A DNA stretch of 64,000 nucleotides from Symbiodinium natans (Eukaryota; Sar; Dinophyceae; Suessiales; Symbiodiniaceae), in the NCBI GenBank assembly GCA_905221605.1, contig CAJNDS010000002.1, positions 1,601,438 through 1,665,437 of the forward strand, in the 5' to 3' direction. The notes beneath the pieces were generated by a model. That model saw only the letters and a list, made by a program, of their open reading frames with translations, searched no databases and had not been told where the DNA came from. Shown piece after piece: positions 63,201-64,000 of the stretch (position 1 is its first letter; each line of letters begins with the position of its first letter). The translations under genes were made by a program, and so were the position numbers.

Positions 63201-64000
63201 CTTGCATTCTATTCGACTTCTGCCATGTCTGAAAAGTACAAAAAAGAGGCAATCAAGTATACAAATATAAATATGTAGAGATGCAGATGTATGCATATAC
63301 ATATACATATACATATATGTATATGTACATACATATAGATATATTGTCGATGATTATGGCAGCAAGAATTTCTGGCATGTGGGAATGAGTGCTTAGAGCA
63401 GTCAGCCTTGTAGGCCGCAGGGAGTCTTCCTCTGCCCTGCCGTGTAAAGACGTCCCCGCGCAAATCCCGGCTTTGCAAAGAGAAGCACCCGCTGTGTTTT
63501 TGTTGCGGCTTTTTTGGGGCCAAGGCCGCATCTGCTTACGCCGAGTCGAGCATCGCATCGGGCGGCATTCGAGTGGAGGATGTGGAGGCATCCTGGCCCT
63601 ACCCAAGTCGACCCGTGAAATTGGAACTTTTCAGCTTTTCAGCTTCTTTCCATGGATGGGCCAGCTTCGCCGACTCTCCCAGCTGCTGAGGGAAGCGAGC
63701 TGCAGCGACCCTCAGAATCCAAGGCCAGTGCTGTCAACGTCTCCTTCGTAGACCAGGAGCTCAGACGGGATGTACCCTGCAACAGTAATCAAGTGTGTGT
63801 TTTGCGTAGCTCCTTCTTTTGCCATGCGCACTGGAAACCCAAGATGGACTGCTAGCAGCAGTTTGCCAGTTTAGAGCTTCGCTTTACTTTTCGACTTCCC
63901 CAAGTGTTGCAGTCGGGCGTATGGGGTACTCAGATGGGGTCATACAGCCTCAAAACGAACTCTCGACCCCAACATCATCGCAAATAGTTGCTTGCAAGGA
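1..64000 (+). CDS. Internal fragment of a giant multi-exon gene for an FN3-like modular protein
   Basis: All recognisable coding blocks in the window are on the + strand and belong to one repeating scheme, so I read them as exons of one very large gene open at both ends; several tandem genes cannot be excluded. The roughly 100-residue module has four blocks: W (FxDxDLD, LGG, W, P), Y (YxVYLA, GxxRSQ), P (VPVGTN, VPADT) and T (YTHFLVYTKSSLAEQTTP, then a hydrophobic strand and ASVSN leading into the next W). Conserved W, YxV and YTHxxVY positions fit a fibronectin type III beta sandwich; this is inferred, not searched. Exons joined by phase and alignment give stop-free runs covering many modules. 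Donors are mostly GC, then GT and GA, and acceptors are AG|G, as known for Symbiodiniaceae. Thr-rich and acidic linkers and a second small domain interrupt the modules. No start codon, signal peptide, membrane segment or poly(A) context is visible. Coding share is roughly one eighth to one sixth. Confidence 0.8.
251..950 (+). CDS. FN3-like module M0 (first in window)
   Basis: Four exon pieces: 251-299 W-block (DLNLDNLEGTLQWTP), 495-545 Y-block (DYVVYLATSSTGDTRSQ), 691-745 P-block (VGAATPVGTNLP) and 879-950 T-block (THFLVYARSSLAEQTTPA). The intron 546-690 is well fixed: RSQ joins VGAATPVGTN in frame with a GC donor and AG acceptor. The W to Y and P to T junctions are unresolved, and the VPADT part of the P-block is missing or diverged. 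Exon outer ends marked here by rounding are estimates. Confidence 0.7.
1375..2612 (+). CDS. FN3-like module M1
   Basis: Five exons join in frame: 1375-1445 (FFSDGDLDEGEIAG), 1627-1651 (NLSWAEPS), 1803-1868 (FFRVYFSTTGTTQSAP), 2226-2269 (VGLTDKVIAPDTPL) and 2519-2612 (SYVYLAVTSNSPSIEQRTP, then IYDEVASA). Introns are 1446-1626 (GC), 1652-1802 (GT), 1869-2225 (GC) and 2270-2518 (GC). From W to the YxVY motif the spacing matches other modules residue for residue, which supports the joins. The T-block is diverged (VYLAVTSNS for LVYTKSS) but keeps EQRTP. It continues through intron 2613-2967 (GC) into M2. Confidence 0.8.
2968..4080 (+). CDS. FN3-like module M2
   Basis: Exon 2968-3063 is one of the clearest W-blocks (AANVSFVDLDLDETQLGG, then IKWDPP) and runs on to the start of the Y-block. 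Exon 3336-3387 gives AYLAYVAQDGLGTYKSQ, 3560-3607 gives GVPHVDGATVLDMPPDTAI, and 4011-4080 gives DIVVFTRSTLVEHLEP. Introns 3064-3335 (GC) and 3388-3559 (GT) restore the consensus spacing exactly. The last junction would need a GA donor near 3608 and is less sure. The T-block has EHLEP in place of EQTTP. Confidence 0.8.
4484..4506. repeat. 23-base poly-C tract before an exon
   Basis: An uninterrupted run of C ends 16 bases before the acceptor of the M3 W-block exon at 4523, where it could serve as the pyrimidine tract. Comparable tracts in the window: C at 9895-9913, 15222-15236 and 43278-43295; G at 13186-13200 and 40636-40649; shorter G runs near 39173 and 48451. Confidence 0.9.
4523..6117 (+). 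CDS. FN3-like module M3
   Basis: Exon 4523-4603 holds AFPDLDLDSGEVGG and TLDWQGP directly after a 23-base C tract and an AG. Exon 5197-5241 (VYFAVDALGTNRSQL) joins 5498-5567 (VSGGNYVSNTSVPANSD, then FTGFSHS) and 6040-6117 (VVYTSSTLVEQSTPASLAV) through introns 5242-5497 (GC) and 5568-6039 (GC). About ten residues between W and VYFAV are not found, so either a small exon in 4604-5196 was missed or the copy is damaged. The intron inside the T-block sits after the histidine equivalent, unlike most other copies. Confidence 0.77.
6324..7440 (+). CDS. FN3-like module M4
   Basis: Exon 6324-6368 (GSVSNIQFSDK) joins 6462-6512 (DLDLSEVGGDV) by a 93-base GA-AG intron at 6369-6461. A Y/P-block VYLSSTATGLTKSQIGSSP, then AGTN, lies at about 6879-6960. 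A P/T-block AADTASSSFDYVLVYAASS, then LE, is at 7099-7171, followed by intron 7172-7392 (GT) and EQTTPVSALLYDADG at 7393-7440. The W position itself is replaced (VSLRL), and PPKNSVEL just before 6876 is out of frame with VYLSS, so this copy may be diverged or may hide an unseen intron. Confidence 0.7.
7800..9247 (+). CDS. FN3-like module M5
   Basis: Exon 7800-7851 (VRNLTFPDCDLDAFELG) joins 8001-8047 (GYLTWAAPANTTEAVE) and 8258-8300 (VANYFIYLGIDGVD) through introns 7852-8000 (GT) and 8048-8257 (GA). A weak P/T candidate (YSSRGSFVLLTKG) is at 8533-8590. A long clear exon at about 9083-9247 reads from the P-block into THWLVYSASSLAEQTTPAT and ends FAGPE before a GT donor. Its T-block has no intron. 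Two T-like pieces in one cycle mean that either 8533-8590 is chance or half a module is hidden. Confidence 0.75.
9447..10267 (+). CDS. FN3-like module M6 (diverged)
   Basis: Intron 9248-9446 (GT) leads into 9447-9512 with DDNATVGTISFVGTDLL, a W-block start that has lost the usual DLD. SLVWGPPASPECL at about 9763-9806 supplies the tryptophan part. Exon 10021-10060 gives EVIYIAFDGLGTS, and 10187-10267 gives LDTSTAEEDALLVFSVHSSL, which aligns to DTxLxxYTHFLVYTKSSL but lacks EQTTP. Order and spacing fit, but the sequence is clearly further from the consensus than its neighbours. Confidence 0.6.
10590..10859 (+). CDS. Half module M6b (Y/P and T blocks)
   Basis: Exon 10590-10675 reads VVEGDAYGETRFDLQPSGG and then VAPVGSVGL, matching the second half of a Y-block and the first half of a P-block. 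Exon 10760-10859 starts right after CCTTCTCAG with NYTHFVVYTKSSLAEQTTPN, then LSFAEAVAKYK: an uninterrupted, near-consensus T-block. No W-block is found between M6 and this unit. The exon leaves through a likely GA-AG intron 10860-11006 into M7. Confidence 0.72.
11007..11987 (+). CDS. FN3-like module M7
   Basis: Exon 11007-11036 (FIDEDLDQG) joins 11207-11310 (GEVAGTLVWTAPEVTQTV, then GYKIYLSQDSCIGKS) through GT-AG intron 11037-11206; the joined glycine restores DLDQGGEVAGTLVW. Exon 11913-11987 carries a diverged T-block, FAYLLIHSLSATTEQRTPV. No P-block was found in the 600 bases between them. Confidence 0.72.
11311..11912. other. Unassigned stretch inside module M7
   Basis: About 600 bases with no block match where the P-block is expected. 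It is probably intron, possibly with a diverged exon. Confidence 0.5.
12297..12350. repeat. Short tandem repeat of CCCTCCACCCCT
   Basis: About four 12-base copies followed by CTCTCTCT. It lies between modules M7 and M8 in sequence with no coding block, so it is probably intronic. The Pro/Ser-rich open frames across it are repeat artefacts. Confidence 0.85.
12471..14214 (+). CDS. FN3-like module M8 with split W-block
   Basis: The W-block is cut into three exons: 12471-12521 (ASISSLEFTDQ), an 18-base exon 12738-12755 (DLDESE) and 12968-13030 (VGGMVTWIRPS), through introns 12522-12737 (GA) and 12756-12967 (GC). Intron 13031-13560 (GC) leads to 13561-13606 (AYLSDAASVTGLL). A piece at 13738-13855 gives ERLQIKDDLP and VFVEQDTPKA. 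Exon 13991-14029 (VNETLNVTFTHIQ) joins 14143-14214 (VTTFSVLGEQSSPPAIGI, then SDSISS) by GC-AG intron 14030-14142. The second set completes the T-block, so 13738-13855 may include a partial extra copy. Confidence 0.75.
14440..16405 (+). CDS. FN3-like module M9
   Basis: Exon 14440-14529 is a complete W-block (VSSLAFDDRDLDAGDLGG, then TLSWAIPADTTQ) reached from M8 by GC intron 14215-14439. It joins 14892-14920 (VYRYIIYLAGS) by GC intron 14530-14891. Weaker pieces are 15118-15160 (VWLPTGLPPAR), 15868-15951 (FPAETSLLSFTHFLIYS) and 16349-16405 (MSTVRFWEQTTPTSLLG). The joins among the last three are not resolved. Confidence 0.75.
14921..15867. other. Mostly intronic stretch of module M9
   Basis: Holds only the weak P-block candidate at 15118-15160, a 15-base C tract at 15222-15236 and telomere-like CCCTAAACCCT near 15650. 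Nothing else is recognisable. Confidence 0.5.
16647..17723 (+). CDS. FN3-like module M10
   Basis: Exon 16647-16740 reads DLDAGEIGGIVTWTEPEN and on through EKVELYRLL, covering the W-block and the start of the Y-block in one exon. Exon 17632-17723 is a T-block (LREYGPLQVVTVSSLVEQTT, then TIALVDE). It connects through GT-AG intron 17724-17881 to M11 in frame. The P-block between 16741 and 17631 was not found; EPDTSLIS near 17600 is in a different frame and only suggestive. Confidence 0.75.
16741..17631. other. Unassigned stretch inside module M10
   Basis: About 900 bases between Y and T blocks with no acceptable P-block. A minus-strand open frame of about 217 codons spans its right part but shows no family character. 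Confidence 0.5.
17882..19274 (+). CDS. FN3-like module M11
   Basis: Exon 17882-17933 (DASVSNVTFVDYDLDFG) joins 18213-18257 (DLGGTLEWEPPEDRL) through GA-AG intron 17934-18212, then 18436-18490 (VEEYLVYLATSQAGG) through a GC intron. Exon 18783-18848 gives VRGVHNVSIPADT, 18979-19005 gives GTYFVIYTR and 19219-19274 gives SSFTEQTTPVAFELYDTD. Intron 19006-19218 (GC) splits the arginine codon between VIYTR and SSFTEQTTP. The 18490 to 18783 junction is the only loose one. A TATG microsatellite lies in that intron. Confidence 0.82.
18686..18732. repeat. TATG-type microsatellite
   Basis: A run of ATGT/ATGC tetranucleotides about 47 bases long inside an intron of module M11. Confidence 0.85.
19384..20429 (+). 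CDS. FN3-like module M12 (complete)
   Basis: Five exons assemble a full module without gaps: 19384-19440 (LVANVSYIGKDLDLGDLG), 19584-19651 (GITTWDEPADTSLVLGYRVF, then LAE), 19907-19969 (GSAGLGRSQIGSELPVGTT), 20157-20212 (DVPAETPQAPHEFVLVYSR) and 20384-20429 (SSLAEMTTPAFVRFE). Introns are 19441-19583 (GA), 19652-19906 (GT), 19970-20156 (GA) and 20213-20383 (GC). It is linked upstream by GT intron 19275-19383 and downstream by GT intron 20430-21097. This is one of the best reference copies for building a profile. Confidence 0.86.
21098..21955 (+). CDS. FN3-like module M13 (complete)
   Basis: Five exons give a gap-free module: 21098-21139 (DADSLVSNVTFTDQ), 21234-21303 (DLDAGQLGGRVRWKPAAD, then VLEVM), 21455-21497 (YAVFLSLDAEGTN), 21584-21655 (SLLGYSHGYASTTFDIPPET) and 21885-21955 (YTHITVFAESSLVLSTTPQA). 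Introns are 21140-21233 (GA, 94 bases), 21304-21454 (GC), 21498-21583 (GC, 86 bases) and 21656-21884 (GC). Two introns split codons, and the restored codons give the expected R and T. GC intron 21956-22106 continues to M14. Confidence 0.86.
22107..23696 (+). CDS. FN3-like module M14
   Basis: Exon 22107-22185 (VEVYDNSASVSGITFYDQD, then EGELG) joins 22277-22376 (PIYWSLPESLDEVVAYRVYL, then ATDEIGSGR) by GC-AG intron 22186-22276. Exon 23394-23463 (TSLDLESNTLVDDFTHIVVF, then TVS) joins 23640-23696 (ELVEQTTPAFVDVLDK) by GC-AG intron 23464-23639. The roughly 1 kb between 22377 and 23393 holds a CCA/GCA-rich stretch; the first half of the P-block was not found there. Confidence 0.8.
22632..22822. repeat. 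CCA/GCA-rich low-complexity stretch
   Basis: Purine-poor ACC/AGC triplet-like sequence. On the + strand one frame near 22735-22822 reads TASTTNTASNSTSNSTSSTA, like the Thr/Ser linkers, but it lies inside module M14 between Y and P blocks and ends at a stop, so it may be intronic or a small inserted linker. The minus-strand Val/Cys/Trp-rich frames are artefacts. Confidence 0.7.
23789..23860 (+). CDS. W-block exon of module M15
   Basis: One exon after TTTGACAG reads AVFQDLDLDATDIGGPLTWN and ends at a GT donor. The usual SNVSF lead-in is absent, so a small exon may lie between 23697 and 23788. The Y-block that should follow appears to be HYAIYLG at 24471, which runs straight into a Thr-rich linker, so M15 is either truncated or interrupted by the linker. 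Confidence 0.72.
24471..25165 (+). CDS. Thr-rich and acidic Ser/Asn linker L1
   Basis: Exon 24471-24558 begins HYAIYLGWVEV and turns into QTTSSTTTNITNTSSE. GC-AG intron 24559-24675 keeps the frame into 24676-24800 (DDITITSTTITTITLTTITA and on to ASDDSDPEATW). Exon 24890-24990 is acidic (DISDGTNETDDSNASD, then NESETSD) and 25092-25165 repeats SDSNDSNDSN. Composition points to an extended, heavily O- and N-glycosylatable spacer, by analogy with mucin-type linkers. The exact ends and last joins are estimates. Confidence 0.65.
25385..25442. repeat. Short tandem of GCTGCGCCATT
   Basis: Four to five imperfect copies of an 11-12 base unit ending exactly at the AG that precedes the M15b exon candidate at 25443. 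It may supply or obscure the splice acceptor. Confidence 0.75.
25443..26277 (+). CDS. FN3-like half module M15b (P and T blocks)
   Basis: A loose P/T candidate at 25443-25510 (DPDDITGLHQRHACHLIVLF) directly follows a short tandem of GCTGCGCCATT. The firm part is 25882-25920 (DTDLSNFTHLFVY) joined by GC-AG intron 25921-26226 to 26227-26277 (VRTSFADQSTPAAAQIT), exact to consensus spacing, and then by GC intron 26278-26535 to M16. A weak P-block remnant (VVAVPVAGSSK) lies near 25755-25790. Confidence 0.72.
26536..28157 (+). CDS. FN3-like module M16 (complete)
   Basis: Exons are 26536-26640 (ASSIQFADYDLDVGQIGG, then VVTFLPPADLTF, with F in place of W), 26798-26851 (VETLQVKLTYGSPSDSC), 27181-27213 (EIRSQLGLPIT), 27896-27966 (DRVQHSIAANTWLGDFTH, then LAVYAR) and 28107-28157 (SSLAEQTTPDVLLLNDT). 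Introns 26641-26797, 26852-27180, 27214-27895 and 27967-28106 are all GC-AG. The last is flanked by CCAGG on both sides. It connects by GT intron 28158-28438 to M17. Confidence 0.83.
28439..30010 (+). CDS. FN3-like module M17
   Basis: Exon 28439-28475 (DAPVRDLRFPDL) joins 28746-28803 (DLDKDELGGDLLWSAPEDD) by GA-AG intron 28476-28745, then 29031-29104 (LVSHYDVYVARVLEDPSDSC) by GC intron 28804-29030. Exon 29503-29550 (AGNTSSFIGATISD) is a likely P-block start after GT intron 29105-29502. VNLSVPGAALSGTRHLILVE at about 29772-29832 aligns to the end of the P-block and the T-block. KFLKQTTAITT near 29960-30010 may be a worn EQTTP strand. The later joins are open. Confidence 0.72.
30147..30709 (+). 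CDS. FN3-like half module M17b
   Basis: A Y-block candidate DVQVMSVSWSKFGKT is at about 30147-30190. A 17-base exon 30218-30234 (VPPGA) joins 30513-30569 (SVAAETPLQPWTHFLVYS) by GC intron 30235-30512, and this joins 30671-30709 (SSLEEASTPTSH) by a 101-base GC-AG intron 30570-30670 that splits an arginine codon. GA-AG intron 30710-30856 leads into M18 in frame. No W-block was recognised between M17 and this unit. Confidence 0.75.
30857..31460 (+). CDS. FN3-like module M18
   Basis: Exon 30857-30917 (FDQAASVSALDFVGPDLNL) joins 31104-31145 (DEVGGNLSWTPPDL) by GC intron 30918-31103 and 31243-31302 (VSNVQGYAVYLARSATGANR) by the 97-base GC intron 31146-31242; W-to-YxVY spacing is exact. A worn T-block DTFRLYVTLSNQ is at 31360-31400 and APPAEADCNQG follows near 31460. 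The P-block is not seen. Confidence 0.77.
31518..32187 (+). CDS. Acidic spacer plus FN3-like module M18b
   Basis: Exon 31518-31608 reads DVNATNNDTSVDSDEDVSD and ends TIVYDDTLTD at a GT donor: an acidic Asn-rich spacer that also aligns to the start of a W-block. Exon 31742-31795 is a P-block (GTNMVTIPEGLDTFWDH). Exon 32093-32187 is a consensus T-block without intron (YYTHFLVYTKSILVEQTTP, then VSLTLEE). A Y-block and tryptophan exon are not found between 31609 and 31741. Confidence 0.7.
32442..33594 (+). CDS. FN3-like module M19
   Basis: Reached by GC intron 32188-32441, exon 32442-32498 (SMNFVDLDLDE) joins 32759-32806 (EELGGRLTWQRPPVP) by GC-AG intron 32499-32758. Exon 33498-33594 carries a diverged T-block (ETTHLLIHTASETVEHRTPA, then FFEFFDAIASVT). 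Y and P blocks between 32807 and 33497 are not convincing; SLSPATALTTTQPG near 33224-33265 may be a worn P-block. GC intron 33595-34039 leads to M20 and rebuilds a glycine codon. Confidence 0.77.
34040..35010 (+). CDS. FN3-like module M20 (complete)
   Basis: Five exons: 34040-34110 (LDFTDLDLDVNELGGTLTWV, then PPP), 34273-34314 (VPDQVEVYQLFFSE), 34564-34615 (DDAEGNGRSQLGGGIPR), 34737-34770 (ASALEMPSQT) and 34926 onward (NGYSHLVLYTKSSLVRQSTP). Introns 34111-34272, 34315-34563, 34616-34736 and 34771-34925 are all GC-AG. The last exon continues without break through LLLSDTVASVANVSFPDE to 35046, so one exon carries the end of this module and the start of the next. That proves the block order within one polypeptide. 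Confidence 0.86.
35011..35570 (+). CDS. FN3-like module M21 (condensed)
   Basis: The module starts inside exon 34926-35046 (ANVSFPDE), then continues through the 104-base GC intron 35047-35150 to 35151-35221 (DLDALEIGGLISWEKPEE, then TTYVTE). GT intron 35222-35490 leads to 35491-35570, where IYLVTRVPEDVFEYTRIPY is followed by ITRSLAL and a stop. This last exon squeezes Y, P and T blocks together and lacks the GxxRSQ and EQTTP parts, so it is either an internally deleted copy or the frame ends here in a short isoform. Confidence 0.72.
35571..36794. other. Unassigned stretch after condensed module M21
   Basis: No firm exon. YAYLASRN near 36490 is a faint Y-block look-alike. Patches of TTTAGGG/CCCTAAA-like sequence occur near 35745 and 36265-36290. 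Confidence 0.5.
36795..36925 (+). CDS. Acidic Ser/Asp linker exon L2a
   Basis: Reads AEDSGDSGDSDDGPNPTASN, then TSNSSSEDSDP. Composition matches the acidic parts of the other linkers (SDSNATD near 51830, ESEENETD near 60560). It lies upstream of second-domain pieces starting near 37500. The acceptor is AAAG|CT at 36793; the donor is probably after EDSD. It is recognised by composition only. Confidence 0.5.
36946..37305. repeat. Compound CTCTAT / CCCTAT microsatellite
   Basis: About 360 bases of pyrimidine-rich hexamers: irregular CTCTATAT, then about nine CCCTAT copies at 37140-37190, then CTCTAT copies to 37250 and CTCTCT to 37300. It is strongly strand-asymmetric. Open frames on both strands (Leu/Ser/Tyr and Arg/Asp or Glu/Ile repeats) are by-products. 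It lies between linker L2a and the second-domain pieces. Confidence 0.92.
37495..39650 (+). CDS. Scattered pieces of the second (SEA-like) domain and half modules
   Basis: Candidate exons in order: 37495-37583 (SQIVAGSLTFFVGNATSEQ, then VQSAVK, ending at a GC donor), 37890-37965 (LVFAEASLERSLLI), 38088-38160 (PPTDTLTLVLVHEASS, a P/T-block look-alike), 39069-39115 (GTAVEDALLAIS) and 39563-39650 (LVEQGVDPDAANALVIQTFA). The last two resemble the GVD motif exons at 51286 and 60157. SEA-like character is inferred from a helix followed by a V-rich strand. Joins between these pieces are not resolved. Confidence 0.45.
39745..40150 (+). CDS. Thr-rich linker L2b
   Basis: Exon 39745-39797 (VTFGELTTTTTVTLTTTT) ends at a GTAAGC donor. 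About 39933-40025 reads TSTTATMTTTSRTETMSS and ends TLSDPEFG. 40108-40150 reads GTFTSTTSSTTTG. A further STTTMVVYW lies near 40343. It is a probable glycosylated spacer following the second domain, as in the cassettes at 52179 and 60975. Frames of the individual pieces are clear; their joins are not. Confidence 0.55.
40516..40735 (+). CDS. FN3-like half module M21b (P and T blocks)
   Basis: Exon 40516-40550 (DGVTVPADTAL) joins 40673-40735 (ENFTHILIYTKSSLEEQTTP, then T) by GA-AG intron 40551-40672. The T-block has no intron and is close to consensus. GT intron 40736-41002 carries on into M22 in frame. It restarts the FN3-like series after the Thr linker. A 14-base G tract lies inside the first intron. 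Confidence 0.8.
41003..42070 (+). CDS. FN3-like module M22 (complete)
   Basis: Five exons: 41003-41059 (SSISSLAFTDK), 41153-41211 (DLDPDELGGNVTWTEPVDA), 41432-41480 (QQYFLYLGSSLEGSDR), 41675-41755 (VPQSLPVGTEMATIPAETQ, then RNLATHLL) and 42002-42070 (VYTASSLAEQTTPVALQLVD). Introns are 41060-41152 (GA, 93 bases), 41212-41431 (GC, splits an Arg codon), 41481-41674 (GT) and 41756-42001 (GT). GC intron 42071-42261 leads to M23. This is another high-quality reference copy. Confidence 0.86.
42262..44296 (+). CDS. FN3-like module M23
   Basis: Exon 42262-42316 (ANVSLYDLDLDLKADE) joins 42772-42812 (GEISWALPEDGSTV) by the 455-base GC intron 42317-42771. VEHFDVYIAKLPEG is at 42972-43012. A P-block start candidate is at 43644-43685 (VLNGTDSDSTL). 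Exon 43985-44052 (ETNLSLPAETALVDFTHI, then LVYA) joins 44242-44296 (SQLAEQSTPALHLINDES) by GC-AG intron 44053-44241 through a split Arg codon. VVDLDESG at 42694 looks like a W-block but falls inside the intron that the frame requires. Confidence 0.8.
43016..43210. repeat. CCCTAAA telomere-like island in an intron
   Basis: Repeated CCCAAAACC, CCCTAAACCCTAAACCCT and variants over about 190 bases after the M23 Y-block. The unit matches the TTTAGGG-type telomere repeat of dinoflagellates and plants but is degenerate. Similar short patches occur near 15600-15665, 21840-21880, 35745-35770, 60683-60730 and 62020-62045. Confidence 0.75.
44463..46333 (+). CDS. FN3-like module M24 (complete)
   Basis: GC intron 44297-44462 leads to 44463-44503 (ASVSHVVFLAPW), then 44828-44858 (DLDFDADELG), 45026-45066 (DITWRPPSSDRVQ), 45275-45316 (DYLVYLSDGQSRSQ), 45581-45639 (VESAIPAGTNVLTVPDNTQ), 46074-46119 (GIGYSSFLVFTRSTL) and 46280-46333 (AEQTTPVALSFSDSVVSL). 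Introns 44859-45025 (GT), 45067-45274, 45317-45580, 45640-46073 and 46120-46279 (all GC) all keep frame. With seven exons it is the most finely split copy. Only the first junction (44503 to 44828) is unclear. Confidence 0.85.
46522..47730 (+). CDS. FN3-like module M25
   Basis: GT intron 46334-46521 leads to 46522-46587 (GNLSFTDLDLDATDLGGTLA, then WE), 46836-46871 (EPSDSAYVTHYE) and 47227-47270 (VYIARDLSSES) through GC introns 46588-46835 and 46872-47226; W-to-YxVY spacing is kept. Weaker pieces are KVFVNIDRQDLRAVLTG (47473-47523, P-block look-alike) and ATLAEVSAAV (47700-47730, end of a T-block). Confidence 0.78.
47731..48914. other. Unassigned stretch before the minisatellite
   Basis: Nearly 1.2 kb with only the faint candidate at 48740. 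Contains a G tract near 48451. It is probably intron or a decayed module. Confidence 0.5.
48740..48786 (+). CDS. Possible lone P-block exon
   Basis: DIIATMPADIRNPLK aligns to the TVPADT part of the P-block, and its neighbours are uninformative. It is the only coding-like piece between about 47730 and the minisatellite. It could be chance. Confidence 0.3.
48915..50990. repeat. Minisatellite, about 18 copies of a 112-113 bp unit
   Basis: The phrase CAGCTGGGTCG recurs at about 49008, 49046, 49158, 49271, 49383, 49593, 49818, 49930, 50042, 50253, 50479, 50591, 50705 and 50931, with variant copies between. Most steps are 112 to 115 bases, and a few units are shortened. Each unit also carries TCACGTGGCCCCCGAAGC, GACTGGGCGCCATT and AGAGGCGGGAG. 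Unit length is not a multiple of three and copies differ by small indels, so the antisense open frames across it are not coding. It sits between FN3-like module M25 and the second-domain cassette, most simply inside an intron. Confidence 0.9.
51286..52475 (+). CDS. Cassette: second (SEA-like) domain, acidic and Thr-rich linker L3
   Basis: Exon 51286-51371 reads AILSNALTAAGVDDSSLVLQ and SFSAVTME. GC intron 51372-51815 leads to 51816-51848 (EPETSDSNATD), a 12-base exon 52026-52037 (DDSD), 52179-52285 (GENSDAQNESNETSTTTMTS and on to TVTTSST) and 52411-52475 (TMTTTSATTTSTTITNATYG). Introns 51849-52025 (GC), 52038-52178 (GT) and 52286-52410 (GA) keep frame. The first exon matches GVD motifs at 39563 and 60157; a SEA-type fold is only a suggestion. 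The linker is likely glycosylated. Confidence 0.7.
52693..53114 (+). CDS. FN3-like half module after linker L3
   Basis: Exon 52693-52797 reads NGFYMTYLGTSMMGQPYF and then QSSTLSVPQ, a shortened Y/P block. Exon 53048-53114 is a clear P/T block (VEPDLPLATWSHFLVFAAS, then DF) ending at a GTGAGG donor. A tryptophan exon before it was not found, which parallels the other places where the FN3-like series restarts after a linker. Confidence 0.65.
53363..54310 (+). CDS. FN3-like module M26 (complete)
   Basis: Exons: 53363-53411 (YDMSASVSDVAYDGL), 53552-53608 (DLDQLGGNVTWSPPNLTES), 53880-53961 (VRGYMVYLAESSFGLSRA, then EVPVG), 54062-54132 (NFLLIPPDTERENYSHIVVY, then TKS) and 54265-54310 (ELIEQTTPAFLAFAD). 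Introns 53412-53551 (GA), 53609-53879 (GC), 53962-54061 (GC, 100 bases) and 54133-54264 (GT) restore consensus spacing at every block. Confidence 0.86.
54552..56229 (+). CDS. FN3-like module M27
   Basis: Exon 54552-54583 (SAANASFVDE) joins 55077-55134 (DLDLGQIGGKLVWDPPADL) by the 493-base GA intron 54584-55076, then 55498-55650 by GC intron 55135-55497. That last exon carries Y, P and most of the T block without interruption (ITDFLIYVALDAMGTNRSLV, ISVPLDTDIPSNSYLVVYAA), a contrast with the many-exon copies. Exon 56175-56229 (QTTPVSTPIFDRSASVSE) finishes the module; the SSLAE part between them is not found. Confidence 0.82.
56364..57785 (+). CDS. FN3-like module M28 (complete)
   Basis: GC intron 56230-56363 leads to 56364-56406 (VTFVDYDLDNGEIG), then 57094-57134 (VSWTPPNSTDYVE), 57335-57418 (VYKAYLAADDVGTGKSQIG, then DDLPIDVSE), 57530-57591 (ETPLSDFTHVTVYTKSALGE) and 57734-57785 (TTPVSAALSDTSFFVVQ). 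Introns: 56407-57093 (GA), 57135-57334 (GA), 57419-57529 (GT), 57592-57733 (GT, splits the Q codon of EQTTP). GA intron 57786-58015 leads to M29. Confidence 0.85.
58016..59878 (+). CDS. FN3-like module M29
   Basis: Exon 58016-58096 (ESFVDLDLDLADVGGVLAWA, then EALDDAQ) joins 58308-58360 (VAYYNIYLGTDCIE) by GC intron 58097-58307 with exact spacing. Then comes a 1.4 kb gap with one weak piece, VPASALYVTVRQAS at 59434-59475. A P/T-block look-alike GTGRRLATLWEVSYVIVV lies at about 59798-59878. The second half is much less certain than the first. Confidence 0.68.
58361..59433. other. Unassigned stretch inside module M29
   Basis: Over 1 kb without a recognisable block after VAYYNIYLGTDCIE. Minus-strand open frames here have no family character. 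Confidence 0.5.
60157..61091 (+). CDS. Cassette: second (SEA-like) domain, acidic and Thr-rich linker L4
   Basis: Exon 60157-60202 (TAVAVELVASGVDSA) joins 60455-60576 (VVVNFATVSVQLITADKLP, then FNVTESEENETD) by GT intron 60203-60454, parallel to GVDDSSLVLQSFSAVT in the 51286 exon. A 24-base exon 60862-60885 (EDDAEDSD) and 60975-61091 (AGNATSTKTRTTTRTVTRTA, then TSSTSTAFQTSTTMTTTE) follow through GT introns. Domain, then acidic block, then Thr block is the same order as at 51286-52475. Read-through past 60576 gives VTRTTTTTPEDTWLL and a stop, an alternative ending of the exon. Confidence 0.65.
61435..61800 (+). CDS. Possible acidic exons after linker L4
   Basis: ADDADATWLQN at about 61450-61490 and VNETLLGEDADAPDAPEM at 61718-61790 (after CTCCCAG) are acidic and intron-flanked by sequence, and VNETL recurs from 13991. 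No firm joins. VPVRRLSSIASNVTEALSG at 62103-62165 after CTTCAG is another isolated candidate. Confidence 0.35.
62787..63168 (+). CDS. FN3-like P/T-block exons near the right end
   Basis: Exon 62787-62848 (MRAAETPNQTYTLIV) matches VPAETPLQxYTHLLV and ends at a perfect GTAAGT donor. About 63005-63168 reads through LRFDHSGFLIASVIEELPLA and VPEAETQLGNATHLLIYVAW, a Y-to-T stretch in one frame. Two T-blocks so close together without a visible W-block suggest a partial duplication or missed exons. Confidence 0.6.
63262..63342. repeat. TATATG/CATATA microsatellite
   Basis: Alternating ATACAT and ATATGT units over about 80 bases, partly palindromic, between the last T-block exon and the exon candidate at 63520. 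Confidence 0.8.
63520..63605 (+). CDS. Ambiguous exon: T-block tail or second-domain motif
   Basis: AKAASAYAESSIASGGIRVE, then DVEASW, can be aligned either to LVYTKSSLAEQTTP followed by the strand, or to ALxxxGVDxSxVVxxSF of the second domain. There is no decisive neighbour. It is listed because it precedes the W-block at 63724. Confidence 0.35.
63724..63756 (+). CDS. W-block start of the last module, cut by the window
   Basis: ASAVNVSFVDQ follows ATCCAAG, and the next bases GAGCTC fit the GA donor seen at the same module position in M4, M8, M13, M17, M22, M26 and M27. The expected DLDxxxLGG exon was not recognised in the remaining 240 bases, so it probably lies beyond the window. Confidence 0.7.
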
